A DNA stretch of 64,000 nucleotides from Sphingomonas sp. So64.6b (GCF_014171475.1 NZ_CP048817.1:3968001-4032000), one strand, 5' to 3'. Shown: positions 44,466 through 55,106, numbered from the stretch's first letter. Numbers and translations are program-made. The notes: generated by a model from the sequence alone, not told the origin.

Positions 44466-46307
44466 ATGAGCGAGTTCGACGTTATCGTTATTGGCGGCGG
44501 CCATGCCGGCACTGAAGCGGCTGCGGCTGCGGCGCGCTGTGGCGCGCGCACCGCGCTGATCAGCTTCGATACCTCAAAAATTGGTGCCATGTCGTGCAAT
44601 CCGGCGATTGGCGGGTTGGGCAAGGGGCATCTTGTTCGAGAAGTCGATGCGTTTGACGGGTTGATCGCGCGTGCCACCGACGCGGCGGGCATCCATTATC
44701 GTATGCTCAACCGCAGCAAAGGTAGTGCGGTGCAAGGGCCGCGAGTGCAAGCCGACCGGCGACTTTATGCGGCCGCGATTCAGCAGATGCTGCGCGACCA
44801 GGACAATCTAACAATCGTCGAGGGGGAAGCCGCGGCATTGTCCTTCGATGATGCGCGGGACGTAAACGGTCTTATCCTGGCAGACGGTCGGACCCTTGCA
44901 GCACGCTCGGTCATCCTGGCGACGGGCACGTTTCTTGGCGGGCGTATGTTCCGCGGCGAAGAACGGCTCACCGGCGGAAGAGTGGGCGAAGCGGCAGCGA
45001 CGCGCCTCGCGGTTCAGCTCCGCGACGCCAAGCTTCCCATGGCGCGATTAAAGACGGGCACACCGCCCCGGCTCGACGGGCGTACGATCGACTGGTCTGC
45101 GCTTGTCGAACAGCCCAGCGACATAGAATTATGGACCATGTCGCCGCTGTCGCACGGGCGCCCCTTGCCGCAGCTGTTTTGCGCGATCACCCGCACAACC
45201 GCGCGCACCCATGGCATCATCCGCGCATCGCTCGATCGTTCGCCGCTCTTCGGCGGCGCGATTGCTGGCGCGGGGCCGCGCTATTGTCCGTCGATCGAAG
45301 ACAAGATCCATCGTTTCGGCGACCGCGATGGGCATCAGATTTTTCTCGAACCCGAAGGGCTCGATGACTTCGCCATCTATCCCAATGGCATTTCGACTTC
45401 GCTGCCCACCGACGTCCAGGCCGCGATGATCGCATCGATTCCAGGGCTCGAGCAGACGAGCATCATGGTGCCGGGCTATGCGGTGGAATATGACCATATC
45501 GATCCCCGTGCACTCGCGCCGACTCTGGAAGTTCGAAATATGCCTGGCCTGTTTTGCGCCGGTCAGATCAATGGGACGACGGGATATGAGGAAGCCGCAG
45601 GGCAGGGGCTGGTTGCCGGCTTGAACGCTGCCGCGCGAGCGCTCGATATGAAACCAGTCGTCCTCGATCGGGCGAGCAGCTATCTCGGCGTCATGATTGA
45701 CGACCTTGTCCTGCAGGGGATCACTGAGCCCTATCGCATGCTCACCGCACGTGCCGAGTATCGCCTGCGGCTACGCGCAGACAATGCCGAAACCCGATTG
45801 GGGGACATTGCAGAGAGCGCTGGTTGCCTCGGGAAAGTGCGACGGGGTCGGTTGGCAGCGCGACGCAAGGCGTTGACCAATATCGCCGAAGCACTGGAGC
45901 AGCGTGTTGCCTCTGTCGAAATTGTCGAACGTGGCGGTATTGGTGCTGAAGGACCTGCGCAGCGCGGCGCCGATTGGCTGCGCCTTGCGGGTGTGGATAT
46001 CGCGCATGTCGCGCCGGATTTGACCCGGCAATACGATGCGACGCTGATCGCCGAAGCGGTGGAGGACGCGCGTTATGCGCCATATATAGCTCGCCAGGCC
46101 AATGACATTGCACGATTGCAGGGCAATGATGCGATCGCTCTTCCGGGCGATGTTGATTTTGCTTCGATCCCCGGCCTGTCCAATGAAATGGTCGAGAGGT
46201 TGGCGGCAGCGGCTCCTGCTACGCTGGGTGCGGCGGGACGGATCAGGGGAATCACTCCGGCGGCGCTCACGGCGATCCTGCTCTATGTGCGGCGGCGAGC
46301 GGCATGA
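44466..46307 (+). CDS. mnmG: tRNA uridine modification enzyme MnmG (GidA)
   Basis: 613 residues. FAD-binding [17 protein letters not shown] starts at residue 7. [20 protein letters not shown] near 45 and [18 protein letters not shown] near 435 are diagnostic. Works as a heterotetramer with MnmE on tRNA wobble uridines. The ATG at 44466 lies 56 bp after mnmE, across parS site 1. It overlaps rsmG by 4 bp. Confidence 0.97.
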   Translation: MSEFDVIVIGGGHAGTEAAAAAARCGARTALISFDTSKIGAMSCNPAIGGLGKGHLVREVDAFDGLIARATDAAGIHYRMLNRSKGSAVQGPRVQADRRLYAAAIQQMLRDQDNLTIVEGEAAALSFDDARDVNGLILADGRTLAARSVILATGTFLGGRMFRGEERLTGGRVGEAAATRLAVQLRDAKLPMARLKTGTPPRLDGRTIDWSALVEQPSDIELWTMSPLSHGRPLPQLFCAITRTTARTHGIIRASLDRSPLFGGAIAGAGPRYCPSIEDKIHRFGDRDGHQIFLEPEGLDDFAIYPNGISTSLPTDVQAAMIASIPGLEQTSIMVPGYAVEYDHIDPRALAPTLEVRNMPGLFCAGQINGTTGYEEAAGQGLVAGLNAAARALDMKPVVLDRASSYLGVMIDDLVLQGITEPYRMLTARAEYRLRLRADNAETRLGDIAESAGCLGKVRRGRLAARRKALTNIAEALEQRVASVEIVERGGIGAEGPAQRGADWLRLAGVDIAHVAPDLTRQYDATLIAEAVEDARYAPYIARQANDIARLQGNDAIALPGDVDFASIPGLSNEMVERLAAAAPATLGAAGRIRGITPAALTAILLYVRRRAA

Positions 46308-46918
46308 CCGAATACGAAGCTCAGCAATGGGTGATCGAGCACTTCGGTGTTGTGGCTCATGCACGGCTGGCACAGTTCGCCGATCTCGTACGGGCTGAAT
46401 CGGTAAACCAGAATCTGATATCCGCATCGACGCTGGAAGGTATATGGGCGCGTCATATCGTTGATTCAGCGCAACTCATTAAACTCGCTGATGATGTTGA
46501 AGGAGATTGGCTTGATATCGGTACGGGCGCGGGGTTTCCGGGCCTTGTCGTAGCGATATTGCAAAACCGCCCCATGACGCTGGTTGAGCCGCGTCGACGC
46601 AGAGCTGATTTCCTTAAGGTATCAGCCGGGGCACTCGAAATCGCCAATCGGGTCACGGTCGTTGCTTCAAAGGTGGAGGCGGTCCGCAGTTCAGCTGCTG
46701 TCATTTCTGCCAGAGCAGTCGCGCCGGTGGGGGCTTTGCTGGCTTCGGCGTCTCATGCCGGCACGCAAAATACACGTTGGTTATTGCCAAAGGGCCTGCG
46801 CGCGCGCGAAGAGGTAGCGCAGGCCCGGCAGACATGGCATGGTATGTTTCACGTGGAACACAGCATTACCGATCCGAATTCGCTCATCGTAATCGCCAAT
46901 AAGGTGTCTCGCCGATGA
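46304..46918 (+). CDS. rsmG: 16S rRNA m7G527 methyltransferase RsmG (GidB)
   Basis: 204 residues. SAM-binding motif [15 protein letters not shown] near residues 67-81, preceded by [13 protein letters not shown], and [10 protein letters not shown] near 140. Methylates N7 of G527 in 16S rRNA. Overlaps mnmG and parA by 4 bp each. Residues GMFHVEHS near the C-terminus are encoded by a parS site embedded in the gene. Confidence 0.95.
   Translation: MTEYEAQQWVIEHFGVVAHARLAQFADLVRAESVNQNLISASTLEGIWARHIVDSAQLIKLADDVEGDWLDIGTGAGFPGLVVAILQNRPMTLVEPRRRRADFLKVSAGALEIANRVTVVASKVEAVRSSAAVISARAVAPVGALLASASHAGTQNTRWLLPKGLRAREEVAQARQTWHGMFHVEHSITDPNSLIVIANKVSRR
46845..46860. promoter_or_regulatory. parS-like centromere site 2, inside rsmG
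   Basis: TGTTTCACGTGGAACA differs from the consensus TGTTTCACGTGAAACA at one position. It lies in the coding sequence of rsmG, 55 bp before parA. The same arrangement, with parS in gidB or nearby, is known in other alphaproteobacteria. Confidence 0.93.
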
Positions 46919-47715
46919 ATGTCATTGCGGTCGCGAACCAGAAGGGCGGAGTCGGCAAGACGACGACCGCGATCAATCTCGGCACCGCCCTCGCGGCGAC
47001 CGGAAAGCAGGTGCTGATCATTGATCTGGACCCGCAGGGCAATGCCTCGACCGGCCTCGGTATCAATCGAGCTGATCGCGACAAATCGACCTACGATATT
47101 CTGCTCGGAGAAATGCCGGTTGCCGAAGCGGCCATGCCCACATGCGTCCCCAAGCTCGACATCGTACCGGCTACCGCTGACCTCTCCGGTGCGGAGATTG
47201 AACTTGTCGAATATGAAGAGCGTACTCACCGCCTTAGTCGTGCACTGGGTCGATGTGACAGCCGCTGGGACGTTGTGCTGATCGATTGTCCGCCATCGCT
47301 GGGACTATTGACGCTAAACGCCATGGTCGCGGCCAATTCGCTACTCGTGCCGCTTCAATGTGAGTTTTTCGCACTTGAGGGGCTTAGCCAGCTACTTGGC
47401 ACGGTCGAGCGGATCCGCGAGCGTTTTAACCCCGGCCTGTCGATTCTCGGCGTTGCGCTGACCATGTATGATCGTCGCAACCGGCTGACCGATCAGGTTT
47501 CGGCGGATGTTCGTGCCGTACTCGGCCGAGTCGTGTTCGAAACGGTCATCCCGCGCAACGTGCGCCTGTCCGAAGCACCGAGCCACGGCGTGCCGGCCCT
47601 GATTTACGATTATCGCTGCTCCGGGTCGGAGGCGTATATGGCGCTGGCCCGCGAGCTGATCGTCCGTCTTCCCAAAACCGCATCCGCCGTCCCCAACAGC
47701 GTTAAGGCCGCATGA
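46915..47715 (+). CDS. parA: Chromosome partitioning ATPase ParA
   Basis: 266 residues. Deviant Walker A KGGVGKTTTAINLG at residues 11-24, DLDPQGNASTG near 40 and Walker B-like VLIDCPPSLGLLT near 123. ParA dimers bind DNA non-specifically and move the ParB-parS complex toward the cell pole. The ATG overlaps rsmG by 4 bp and the stop overlaps parB by 4 bp. Confidence 0.97.
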   Translation: MNVIAVANQKGGVGKTTTAINLGTALAATGKQVLIIDLDPQGNASTGLGINRADRDKSTYDILLGEMPVAEAAMPTCVPKLDIVPATADLSGAEIELVEYEERTHRLSRALGRCDSRWDVVLIDCPPSLGLLTLNAMVAANSLLVPLQCEFFALEGLSQLLGTVERIRERFNPGLSILGVALTMYDRRNRLTDQVSADVRAVLGRVVFETVIPRNVRLSEAPSHGVPALIYDYRCSGSEAYMALARELIVRLPKTASAVPNSVKAA

Positions 47716-48617
47716 CCGATCAGGAACCGACCCCCGCAAATCGTATCAAACCCCGCGCTGGATTGGGGCGCGGCCTCAACGCTCTGCTCGGTGATGTCGC
47801 GCGCGAAGAACCAGTTGCCGAGGGCAGTTCCAGATCGCCCGGTATCCGCACCTTGCCGGTCGGATCGCTCAGCCCTCATCCAGGCCAGCCGCGGCGGCAT
47901 TTCGACGAAGCCGCGCTTGAAGAGCTTGCCACATCGATCGCGATGCGCGGTTTAATCCAGCCAATCGTCGTTCGGCCCCACGGCAAGGGGTATCAGATTG
48001 TCGCCGGAGAGCGCCGGTGGCGCGCGGCACAGCGCGCGAGATTGCATGAAGTCCCTGTAATCGTTCGGGATTTTGACGATGCTGAAACTCTCGAAGTTGC
48101 GCTTGTCGAGAATATCCAGCGCCAGGATCTCAACGCGATCGAAGAAGCCGAGGCATATCACCGTTTGATCGACGATTTCGGCCACACCCAGGATGCGTTG
48201 GGCAAGCTGGTCCACAAATCGCGCAGTCACATCGCCAATTTGCTGCGGCTGCTCGATTTGCCTCAACCGGTGCAAGAACGCGTGGTCACGGGTGACCTGA
48301 CCATGGGCCATGCCCGCGCGTTGATCGGTGCCGAGGATATCGAAAGCCTGGTCGATCAGGTGATCGCCGAGGGACTATCGGTACGCGAAACGGAGCGCCT
48401 AGTGCGCGCGGCTAAGCCCGAAACACAACGCGCGCGTCGTGGCGGGGATGGGGGACGCGATGCCGATCTGGCGGCGCTTGAACATCAACTGGGAGATTTG
48501 CTCGGCCTGTCGGTGCGCATTGCGCATAGCCCCAAGGGTGGCACGCTGACGCTGAGCTATTCGACGCTCGACCAGCTCGACATGGTCTGTCAGCGGCTCA
48601 GCGGCGAGCGCATCTAG
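47712..48617 (+). CDS. parB: Chromosome partitioning protein ParB
   Basis: 301 residues. N-terminal GLGRGLNALLGD, the CTPase-type ParB/Srx fold with QPRRHFDEAALEELATSI, GERRWRAAQRA near residue 105 and NIQRQDLNAIEEAEAY. A helix-turn-helix follows (HTQDALGKLVHKSRSHIANLLR), and a C-terminal dimerisation domain ends LDMVCQRLSG. It binds parS sites and spreads as a CTP-dependent clamp. Last gene of the mnmG-rsmG-parA-parB chain. Confidence 0.97.
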   Translation: MTDQEPTPANRIKPRAGLGRGLNALLGDVAREEPVAEGSSRSPGIRTLPVGSLSPHPGQPRRHFDEAALEELATSIAMRGLIQPIVVRPHGKGYQIVAGERRWRAAQRARLHEVPVIVRDFDDAETLEVALVENIQRQDLNAIEEAEAYHRLIDDFGHTQDALGKLVHKSRSHIANLLRLLDLPQPVQERVVTGDLTMGHARALIGAEDIESLVDQVIAEGLSVRETERLVRAAKPETQRARRGGDGGRDADLAALEHQLGDLLGLSVRIAHSPKGGTLTLSYSTLDQLDMVCQRLSGERI

Positions 48618-48791
48618 AAATCGAGCGTAAAATCCGATCCGTTCCTGCCTGAGTGGAAATCGCTTGGAGGAATCCATATCGAGAGGATGGCGCGGAGGGG
48701 GCCCATCGCCTGCGGGCAACGCTCGAGAGCCCAAATTGCCGCGAGCCACGACCCGGCGGTGCCCAAATGCCTTTGTCGGCTTAGCGCATGA

Positions 48792-48810
48792 TATATAACG
48801 ATATTATATA
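48792..48810. repeat. AT-rich palindrome downstream of parB
   Basis: TATATAA, five bases CGATA, then TTATATA: a perfect 7-bp inverted repeat. It is notable in a genome with about two-thirds GC. It lies 23 bp before the 32-bp element. Confidence 0.5.
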
Positions 48811-48833
48811 AACTTCCCACAGCGCGACGGTAG

Positions 48834-48865
48834 GAAGATATGACACCACCGGTGTCCCATATCTC
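48834..48865 (-). repeat. 32-bp inverted-repeat element, copy 3
   Basis: On the minus strand it reads GAGATATGGGACACC, spacer GGTGGTGT, CATATCTTC. The left arm is identical over 15 nt to the copy at 847-878, and the right arm is identical to that at 787-795. Inner bases GACACC and GGTGTC also pair, giving a longer hairpin. Confidence 0.6.
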
Positions 48866-49055
48866 CCACTGTTTCCCCACAGCCAGGGCGCCGGTGGCGA
48901 TTCAGCCAGCACACAGATTCGGCATGGCATCTCCTGGTAGAACTATGCCGGCTCGCTTTTCTTAGTGTTGAAACAGGATTGCCGCAGGGCTGTGAGCGCA
49001 AACCCTCGCGCATGACCGGAACCGTAGCCACGCATTTGATATAACGCTTGATGCC

Positions 49056-50069
49056 CTAGCGCTGCCGCGCCGCCATTCTAGCGACCGCCAGGATCGCTGA
49101 CTGGGCGAGCACTTGCCCGGCGCTCGCCGATCCCATCATGCCGCGTTCGGCTAGCCGTATTCGGTCGATCGCGGCCGCGAGCCGGTCGCTCTTCCAATGC
49201 CGCAAAGCGCGGGCGGTAATTGCTTTTTCGCGAAAAAAGACACTCTCGGACACTTGCGCGACGCCGGCACCGGCATCGACCTGCGCGCGCAACTCGGCCA
49301 GGGTCATGAGCCGCCGCGCGAGCTGACGCAGCACCGGAATCGGCGAGACACCCGCTTCGTCGAGCCGCGCCAGCTCGGTGCCAAGCGTATCGGGCCGCCC
49401 GTCGATCGCGGCATCGATCGCGCGACTCATTTCGGCGTCGCCCAGGTCGGCGCCGATTGCGTCGAGCGCGGCGTCGTCGATCTCGCGCGGGCGATCGGGC
49501 GCGGCGTCGAGGTAAAGGGCGAGCTTTTCAAGCTCGCGGGTCATCACAGACCGGTCGCCGCCACTGGCATTGGCCAGCCGCATCGCGGTGTCGCCAGTGG
49601 TCCGCAGTCCCTGTTCGCGCGCGATCGCCACCGCTAGCTTCTCGGCGTCCGCGCCCTCGGGCACATAGCAGGCGAACGCCATTGCGCGTGGCGAGGCGAG
49701 GGCGAGTTTGACCACCTTGGCCGATGATTTGAGCGATGGTGCGATCGCGACCACCGGGTTCCCGGCGCGTTCGCCATCGAGCAGCAAGGTGAATGCCTCA
49801 AGCGATTCCTCGCCCGCGCCCGCAATGCGGATATGCCGCGCACCGCCGAACAGCGACAGCGATGCGGCTTCATCGCCGAGCCGGCCGGGATTTGATTTCA
49901 GCGCCGAGGGTTCGAGATCGACTCGTTCGGCGTCAGGTCCCATGGCGCGGGCAAGCCGCACCGCCCATTCCTGCGCGCCCGCCTCGTCCGGGCCGTGGAA
50001 CAGGTAAAGCCGGATATCCGGACTGACGGCGTCGATCGCCCCACGTAACTGGTTGGCGTTCGCCTTCAC
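49056..50069 (-). CDS. holA: DNA polymerase III delta subunit HolA
   Basis: 337 residues; the clamp-loader subunit that opens the sliding clamp. Recognisable parts are IRLYLFHGPDEAGAQEWAV near residue 22, the long helical region with GGDRSVMTRELEKLALYL, and the C-terminal RLMTLAELRAQVDAG. The GTG at 50069 begins KANANQLRGAI, as in homologues; the frame extends into lptE. It follows lptE by 10 bp in the leuS-lptE-holA order common in alphaproteobacteria. Confidence 0.92.
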   Translation of the reverse strand: MKANANQLRGAIDAVSPDIRLYLFHGPDEAGAQEWAVRLARAMGPDAERVDLEPSALKSNPGRLGDEAASLSLFGGARHIRIAGAGEESLEAFTLLLDGERAGNPVVAIAPSLKSSAKVVKLALASPRAMAFACYVPEGADAEKLAVAIAREQGLRTTGDTAMRLANASGGDRSVMTRELEKLALYLDAAPDRPREIDDAALDAIGADLGDAEMSRAIDAAIDGRPDTLGTELARLDEAGVSPIPVLRQLARRLMTLAELRAQVDAGAGVAQVSESVFFREKAITARALRHWKSDRLAAAIDRIRLAERGMMGSASAGQVLAQSAILAVARMAARQR

Positions 50070-50079
50070 CAGGCCGCTT

Positions 50080-50592
50080 TCATGGGGCCTTGGGCGCTTG
50101 CGTCCGCTGGGCGTAAAGCGCGACGCGCGACACGATCTGGTCGGCGACGATGTCGGACAGCCGTTCGAGCGCGGTATTCTCGGCTGCGATCGTGGCATAT
50201 TCGGAGCCGACCACATCGATACCGGCATCGGAGCCCGCCGTGGCGTCGAGCAGGACCGCGCCGTTGGCGAGATCAATCAGTTGATAGCGTGCCCGAAGCT
50301 TGCGCTGTTCACGCGCGACACTATCGTCGCGGCGTACGCCAAGGCCGGTGATCTTGTCATCGAGCCGCACCTCGAGCCGGTAAAGTGGCGTGGCGCCACC
50401 GGCCGACAAGCGAGAATTCAATGCCCCGGTCATCAACCAGCCAGCCTTGCCCTCGATCGGGGCGACCTCGATCCGCGTCAATGTCGTCGCAACCACGCCA
50501 GATCCACCGCCGGCGTATAGCGGACGCAAGCCGCAGCCCGATACGCAAAGGGCGCTCAGGACAAGGGCGGCAAGGCTGGCGATGCGCTTCAT
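50080..50592 (-). CDS. lptE: LPS assembly lipoprotein LptE
   Basis: 170 residues. Lipoprotein signal with cysteine in [10 protein letters not shown] (residues 17-26), which is the characteristic start of LptE. LptE plugs the LptD barrel that inserts lipopolysaccharide into the outer membrane. The sequence is otherwise poorly conserved, so the position between leuS and holA is important support. Its ATG overlaps the leuS stop by 4 bp. Confidence 0.9.
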   Translation of the reverse strand: MKRIASLAALVLSALCVSGCGLRPLYAGGGSGVVATTLTRIEVAPIEGKAGWLMTGALNSRLSAGGATPLYRLEVRLDDKITGLGVRRDDSVAREQRKLRARYQLIDLANGAVLLDATAGSDAGIDVVGSEYATIAAENTALERLSDIVADQIVSRVALYAQRTQAPKAP

Positions 50593-53135
50593 GCGACGAT
50601 GTTTATCAGACGATCGGGCACATAGATGATCTTTTTCGGTGTTCCGCCCTCAAGAATGCGTTGAACATTGGCATTGGCCAGCGCGATTGGCTCCACCGTC
50701 TCGCGTGGACTGCCCTTGGGCATGGTCAGCGTATCGCGCAGCTTGCCGTTGACCTGCACCGCGATGGTCACTTCATCCTCGACCAGCAGCGCCGGATCGA
50801 CCTCGGGCCAGGCGGCATCGGCGATCAGGCCTTCTCCGCCGGCCACAGCCCAGGCTTCCTCGGCAAGATGCGGCGCCATCGGCGCGACGAGCAGCATCAG
50901 CGTACGAATCGCGCTGGTGCGCGAGGCGGACGGGGTGGCGCGTTCGATCGCATTGACCAGCTCGTATAGCTTGGCGACCGCCTTGTTGAAGGCCAGCGCC
51001 TCGATATCGATTGCGATCCCGGCGATCGTCTGGTGCAGCTTGCGGTCGATCGCCACATCGCTGCCCTCGGCCGTTTCAAGACCGTCGAACAGCCGCCACA
51101 GCCGCTGCGTAAAGCGCCATGAGCCCTCGATTCCGGCCTCGCTCCACGGCAGGTCGCGTTCCGGCGGGGAATCCGAAAGCATGAACCAGCGCACCGCGTC
51201 CGCGCCGTACTGATCGACGATCGGTTCGGGATCGACCGTGTTCTTCTTCGACTTTGACATCTTCTCGACGCGACCGATCATGACCGGTTCGCCGGTCGCC
51301 GTCTCGAACACGCCGTTATCGCGCCGCTCGATATCGTCGGGCGACAGCCACAGCGGCTTGCTGATCGTATCGACCCCGTCGGTGCCGACCTCTTGCACGA
51401 TTCGGCTATAGGTTTCGTGCGTCACCATGCCCTGCGTGAACAGGCCGGCGAACGGCTCGGCCACATCGAGCCGCCCGATATGCTTCAACGCGCGCGTCCA
51501 GAAGCGCGCATAGAGAAGATGCAGGATCGCATGTTCGACCCCGCCGATATACTGGCCGACGGGCAGCCATTTCTCGGCCACTTCGCGATCGAACGGCTTG
51601 TCCTTGGGCTGGCTGGCAAAGCGTATGAAATACCAGGATGAATCGACGAATGTGTCGAGCGTGTCGGTCTCGCGCCGCGCTGCGCCACCACAGCTCGGGC
51701 AATCGACATGTTTCCAGGTCGGATGGCGGTCTAGCGGATTGCCGGGGATGTCGAAGCTGACATCCTCGGGCAGCACCACCGGCAATTGCTCGCGCGGCAC
51801 CGGCACTGCGCCGCACACGTCGCAATGAATGATCGGGATCGGCGTGCCCCAGTAACGCTGGCGCGATACGCCCCAGTCGCGCAGCCGGAATACGGTCGAT
51901 CCCTTGCCCCAGCCGTCATCTTCCGCGCGACGGATCACGGTGCGCTTGGCATCCTCGACATCCATACCGTCGAGGAAATGCGAATTCACCAGCGTGCCGG
52001 GTCCGGTATAGGCTTCGTTGTCCGCGAACACCGAATCCTCGACATCGCCGTCGGAGACCACGCGCCGCACCGGCAGATCGTATTTGCGCGCGAAATCGAG
52101 ATCGCGCTGGTCATGCGCCGGCACGCCGAACACGGCGCCCGAGCCATAGTCCATGAGCACGAAATTGGCGATATAGACCGGCAATTGCCAAGCCGAATCA
52201 AAGGGATGTGTTGCCCGAAGCCCGGTGTCGAAGCCGAGCTTCTCCTGTGTCTCCAGTTCCGCCGCGGTGGTCCCGCCGCGCTTGCACAGTTCGATGAACT
52301 CTGCCGCTGCCGGGTTCGTCTCAGCTGCCGCTCGCGCGATCGGATGGTCCGCCGCGACCGCGACGAAGCTCGCGCCGAAGATCGTATCCGGCCGGGTCGT
52401 GAAGACCTCGACCTTTTGTCCGTCGCCGAGCGCGAAGTTGAAGGTCAGCCCCTGGCTGCGGCCGATCCAGTTCTCCTGCATTAGCTTGACCTTGTCGGGC
52501 CAATGCTCGAGCGCGCCGAGCCCGTCGATCAGTTCGTCGGCGAAATCAGTGATCTTGAGAAACCACTGGCTTAGCTTGCGCCGTTCGACCAGCGCGCCGG
52601 AACGCCAGCCGCGTCCGTCGATAACCTGTTCATTGGCCAGCACGGTCATGTCGACCGGGTCCCAATTGACCGCCGATTCCTTGCGATAGACCAGGTCGTG
52701 CGCGAACAGGTCGAGGAACAAGGCCTGTTCATGCCCGTAATAATCGGGCTCGCACGTCGCCAGCTCGCGCGTCCAGTCGAGCGCGAAGCCAAGCCGCTTC
52801 AACTGCGCCTTCATCGTCGCGATATTGGCGCGGGTCCAGCCGCCCGGATGGACGCCCTTTTCCATTGCGGCATTTTCGGCCGGCATGCCGAACGCGTCCC
52901 ACCCCATCGGGTGGAGCACTTCATGTCCGATCATCCGGCGATAGCGCGCGAGAACGTCGCCCATCGTATAGTTGCGGACATGGCCCATATGGATCCGCCC
53001 CGAGGGGTAGGGAAACATTTCGAGCACGTAGGAACGGGGCTTCGCTGAATCGTCGCGCGCGGCGAAGGTGCGGCGTTCGTCCCACACCGCCTGCCATGCC
53101 GCGTCCGCCTTCAGCGCGTTGAAGCGCGAGGCCAT
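50589..53135 (-). CDS. leuS: Leucyl-tRNA synthetase LeuS
   Basis: 848 residues, class I synthetase. HMGH is in [12 protein letters not shown] near residues 45-56, and KMSKSKKN near 626-633. The editing domain lies between, with the GVPAHDQRD aspartate near 340. The C-terminal anticodon-binding and Leu-specific domains are complete. The ATG at 53135 begins [15 protein letters not shown]. It heads leuS-lptE-holA, 12 bp after the DUF3576 gene on the same strand. Confidence 0.97.
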   Translation of the reverse strand: MASRFNALKADAAWQAVWDERRTFAARDDSAKPRSYVLEMFPYPSGRIHMGHVRNYTMGDVLARYRRMIGHEVLHPMGWDAFGMPAENAAMEKGVHPGGWTRANIATMKAQLKRLGFALDWTRELATCEPDYYGHEQALFLDLFAHDLVYRKESAVNWDPVDMTVLANEQVIDGRGWRSGALVERRKLSQWFLKITDFADELIDGLGALEHWPDKVKLMQENWIGRSQGLTFNFALGDGQKVEVFTTRPDTIFGASFVAVAADHPIARAAAETNPAAAEFIELCKRGGTTAAELETQEKLGFDTGLRATHPFDSAWQLPVYIANFVLMDYGSGAVFGVPAHDQRDLDFARKYDLPVRRVVSDGDVEDSVFADNEAYTGPGTLVNSHFLDGMDVEDAKRTVIRRAEDDGWGKGSTVFRLRDWGVSRQRYWGTPIPIIHCDVCGAVPVPREQLPVVLPEDVSFDIPGNPLDRHPTWKHVDCPSCGGAARRETDTLDTFVDSSWYFIRFASQPKDKPFDREVAEKWLPVGQYIGGVEHAILHLLYARFWTRALKHIGRLDVAEPFAGLFTQGMVTHETYSRIVQEVGTDGVDTISKPLWLSPDDIERRDNGVFETATGEPVMIGRVEKMSKSKKNTVDPEPIVDQYGADAVRWFMLSDSPPERDLPWSEAGIEGSWRFTQRLWRLFDGLETAEGSDVAIDRKLHQTIAGIAIDIEALAFNKAVAKLYELVNAIERATPSASRTSAIRTLMLLVAPMAPHLAEEAWAVAGGEGLIADAAWPEVDPALLVEDEVTIAVQVNGKLRDTLTMPKGSPRETVEPIALANANVQRILEGGTPKKIIYVPDRLINIVA

Positions 53136-53147
53136 TAAGTAATTACC

Positions 53148-53594
53148 TTATCCAGCGAGAGACGCGCGGCGCAGATCGCGGGCGCGCGTCAAAATGGCAT
53201 CTTCCAGCTTCTGGACTGTCGCCGCCTTGACCGGCGCTGCAATCCATTGGCCATTCTGATTGACTTCGCGAAGTGCCGCGACGCGGAGGCCATCGGCGCG
53301 CAGATCCTGGTCGAGGATCGTCACGGTTACCTTGACCCGCTCGGTCGGCGCCGACGGGTTGATGTACCAGTCGGTCACGATCACGCCGCCGTTCGAATCG
53401 GTCTGCAGCAGCGGCATGAAGCTCAGCGTGTCGAGGCTGGCACGCCACAAATAGCTGTTCACGCCGATGGTGGTGATCTTCGACGCGGCGAGATCGGCCT
53501 GGGGGCGATCCTTGCCATGGCCGCATGCACCGAGCGCAAGGGCGGGGGCGACGGCGAGCAAAGCCAGAAGCGCGGGGGCCGGACGGCGGATCAT
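53148..53594 (-). CDS. DUF3576 lipoprotein
   Basis: 148 residues. Signal peptide and lipobox (LALGACG) place it in the envelope. The body IGVNSYLWRASLDTLSFMPL and GGVIVTDWYINP is typical of DUF3576, an alphaproteobacterial family of unknown function often next to leuS and lptE, which hints at an outer-membrane role. The ATG at 53594 has AGGAAA upstream; the frame extends to 53633. Confidence 0.88.
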   Translation of the reverse strand: MIRRPAPALLALLAVAPALALGACGHGKDRPQADLAASKITTIGVNSYLWRASLDTLSFMPLLQTDSNGGVIVTDWYINPSAPTERVKVTVTILDQDLRADGLRVAALREVNQNGQWIAAPVKAATVQKLEDAILTRARDLRRASLAG

Positions 53595-53813
53595 TGGCGG
53601 TTTCCTGGGCGTAATTTGAACACGAGCGTGCATCTATAGATGGTCTCGCGCCCGCCGCAAGCATGGGCGGGCAACAGCGCTATTCGCGTGCCCCTGTGGG
53701 CGGTTTGCAACACTTACCAATAAAGCGACTCTGAACGGTAGTGACTCGCGCCGGAATCGTGATAGGCGCGTTATGAAACTTGGCGCGGATTCTCGCCGGG
53801 AGTGGGGTTGCAC

Positions 53814-54530
53814 GTGATCGTTGGTCGCACGATTGTCGGGGTTGCTGTGGGGGCGCTGGTCGCCGCCGGCCTCGCTGTCGCGCCTGCGCTCGGTGCTTCG
53901 GAGGTCTCCAGCCGCATCGACAAGCGGCCGGTCGCGGTTCGCAGCGTCGGCACCTTCACGCCGGCATCGGCCGATCCGCGGCTTGCGGCGGTGTTCGCGC
54001 GCGGTGGCCTTGATACCACCGGCTTCCGCTTCACACCGTCCGAAACACGTCGCAACGTCAATCGCGCAGTGACTGTCGCGGTCCGTGCCCGTTCGACGCG
54101 CAGCGCGATCGACGCCGAACGGACGATTGCCGCGCCCGTCGCCTCGTCGGTCAGCCTGACGCCGATCGCCTATAATCTTGGCGTCTCGGTCGGCTGGAAG
54201 CGCTTCGCCTTGTCGGGCGATCTCGCACGGGTTGATCTCGCCGCACTGCCCGGCAGCCGTGAAAGCGTCGATCTCGGGATCAGCTATACCGGACGCAAGT
54301 TTAGCGGCCGAGTGAAGGCGGTCGCCGATCGACCGCTGGCCAATTCGCCCAAGCTGGTCGAAGAGGCTCCGGCCTATGCGCTCGATGTGGGCGGCTCCTA
54401 TTCGCTCACTCGCAACCTCGATGTGACCGCGGGCGTGCGCTACAAGTCGGAAGCCGAGCGCTTGCCGCGTCTCGCCGACGAACGCCGCGAAAGCCAGGCC
54501 GTCTATATCGGAACCGCTTTCCGCTTCTGA
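53814..54530 (+). CDS. Exported protein, possible outer-membrane barrel
   Basis: Up to 238 residues; I do not recognise the family. A signal peptide ends near GLAVAPALGAS. The C-terminal half alternates polar and hydrophobic residues in strand-like blocks (NLGVSVGWKRFALSGDLARV, VDLGISYTGRKFSGRVKAV, YALDVGGSYSLTRNLDVTAG) and ends in phenylalanine, as outer-membrane barrels do. The strand count is too low for a classical porin. GTG at 53814, TTG at 53808 or GTG at 53802 could be the start. It overlaps the converging ThiE-like gene by 28 bp. Confidence 0.6.
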   Translation: MIVGRTIVGVAVGALVAAGLAVAPALGASEVSSRIDKRPVAVRSVGTFTPASADPRLAAVFARGGLDTTGFRFTPSETRRNVNRAVTVAVRARSTRSAIDAERTIAAPVASSVSLTPIAYNLGVSVGWKRFALSGDLARVDLAALPGSRESVDLGISYTGRKFSGRVKAVADRPLANSPKLVEEAPAYALDVGGSYSLTRNLDVTAGVRYKSEAERLPRLADERRESQAVYIGTAFRF

Positions 54531-55084
54531 TCCTTTCGGCGCGCCTGCTGCCAGGCATCGATTGCCGCCCAGCCATAAAAGCCCAAAAGCTTCGTTGATC
54601 GTGCGCGTGACGCGCTCATGCCGCCGAGCGCGATCGTCTTTATCTGTAGCCCCCGCACCATCAACGCGGCGCGTATCGGGCCGAGCGACGGCTCGCCCGG
54701 GTGAGTCCTGGTCGGAAAGACCGGCGAAACGAACAAGAGGTCAGCGTCGGCGCGAATTCCGGCGATCGCTTCACGTCGCGAATGTGCCGGCCAGGTTCTG
54801 ATACCGGCACTTCGGACCGATCCCGGGCCGTGAATGCCCATTTCGCCCACCATCCGTTCCCGGCCGGCGCGAATCAGAGTCAGCCGCCTGCGCCGCGCGA
54901 TCCGCAAGATCCGCGCAAACAGCGCGTGGCGCTCGGACAGGGGCGTGCCGAAGTGCCGAAAAACGATCCCCGCACCGCGCGGCAGCGCCGCGATCGCTGG
55001 CCATAACGCGTCGCCCATGCGCTCGTCGGTCATCAGCCAGACGGACGGCACATGTTTCGGTCGGTTGGGGTGGCGAGCGGACAC
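54503..55084 (-). CDS. ThiE-like thiamine phosphate synthase family protein
   Basis: 193 residues from a GTG at 55084. TIM-barrel features of the TMP-TENI family: GREHMVG-like GRERMVGEMGIHGPGS, LLFVSPVFPTRTHPGEPSLG and the phosphate-binding ALGGM. The family includes thiamine-phosphate synthase and the regulator-like TenI. Lysine and magnesium-site conservation is incomplete in what I can see, so it may not be the main ThiE. The C-terminus overlaps the barrel-like gene. It is divergent from yggS, 22 bp away. Confidence 0.7.
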   Translation of the reverse strand: MSARHPNRPKHVPSVWLMTDERMGDALWPAIAALPRGAGIVFRHFGTPLSERHALFARILRIARRRRLTLIRAGRERMVGEMGIHGPGSVRSAGIRTWPAHSRREAIAGIRADADLLFVSPVFPTRTHPGEPSLGPIRAALMVRGLQIKTIALGGMSASRARSTKLLGFYGWAAIDAWQQARRKDQKRKAVPI

Positions 55085-55106
55085 GGTGCTGCCTATAGCA
55101 GCGCCG

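Larger units (their letters stand above)
48618..49055. other. 438-bp gap between converging parB and holA
   Basis: No credible gene. It holds an AT-rich palindrome at 48792-48810 and the third copy of the 32-bp inverted repeat at 48834-48865. Nothing else is recognised. No strong terminator follows parB unless one of these palindromes serves. Confidence 0.6.
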
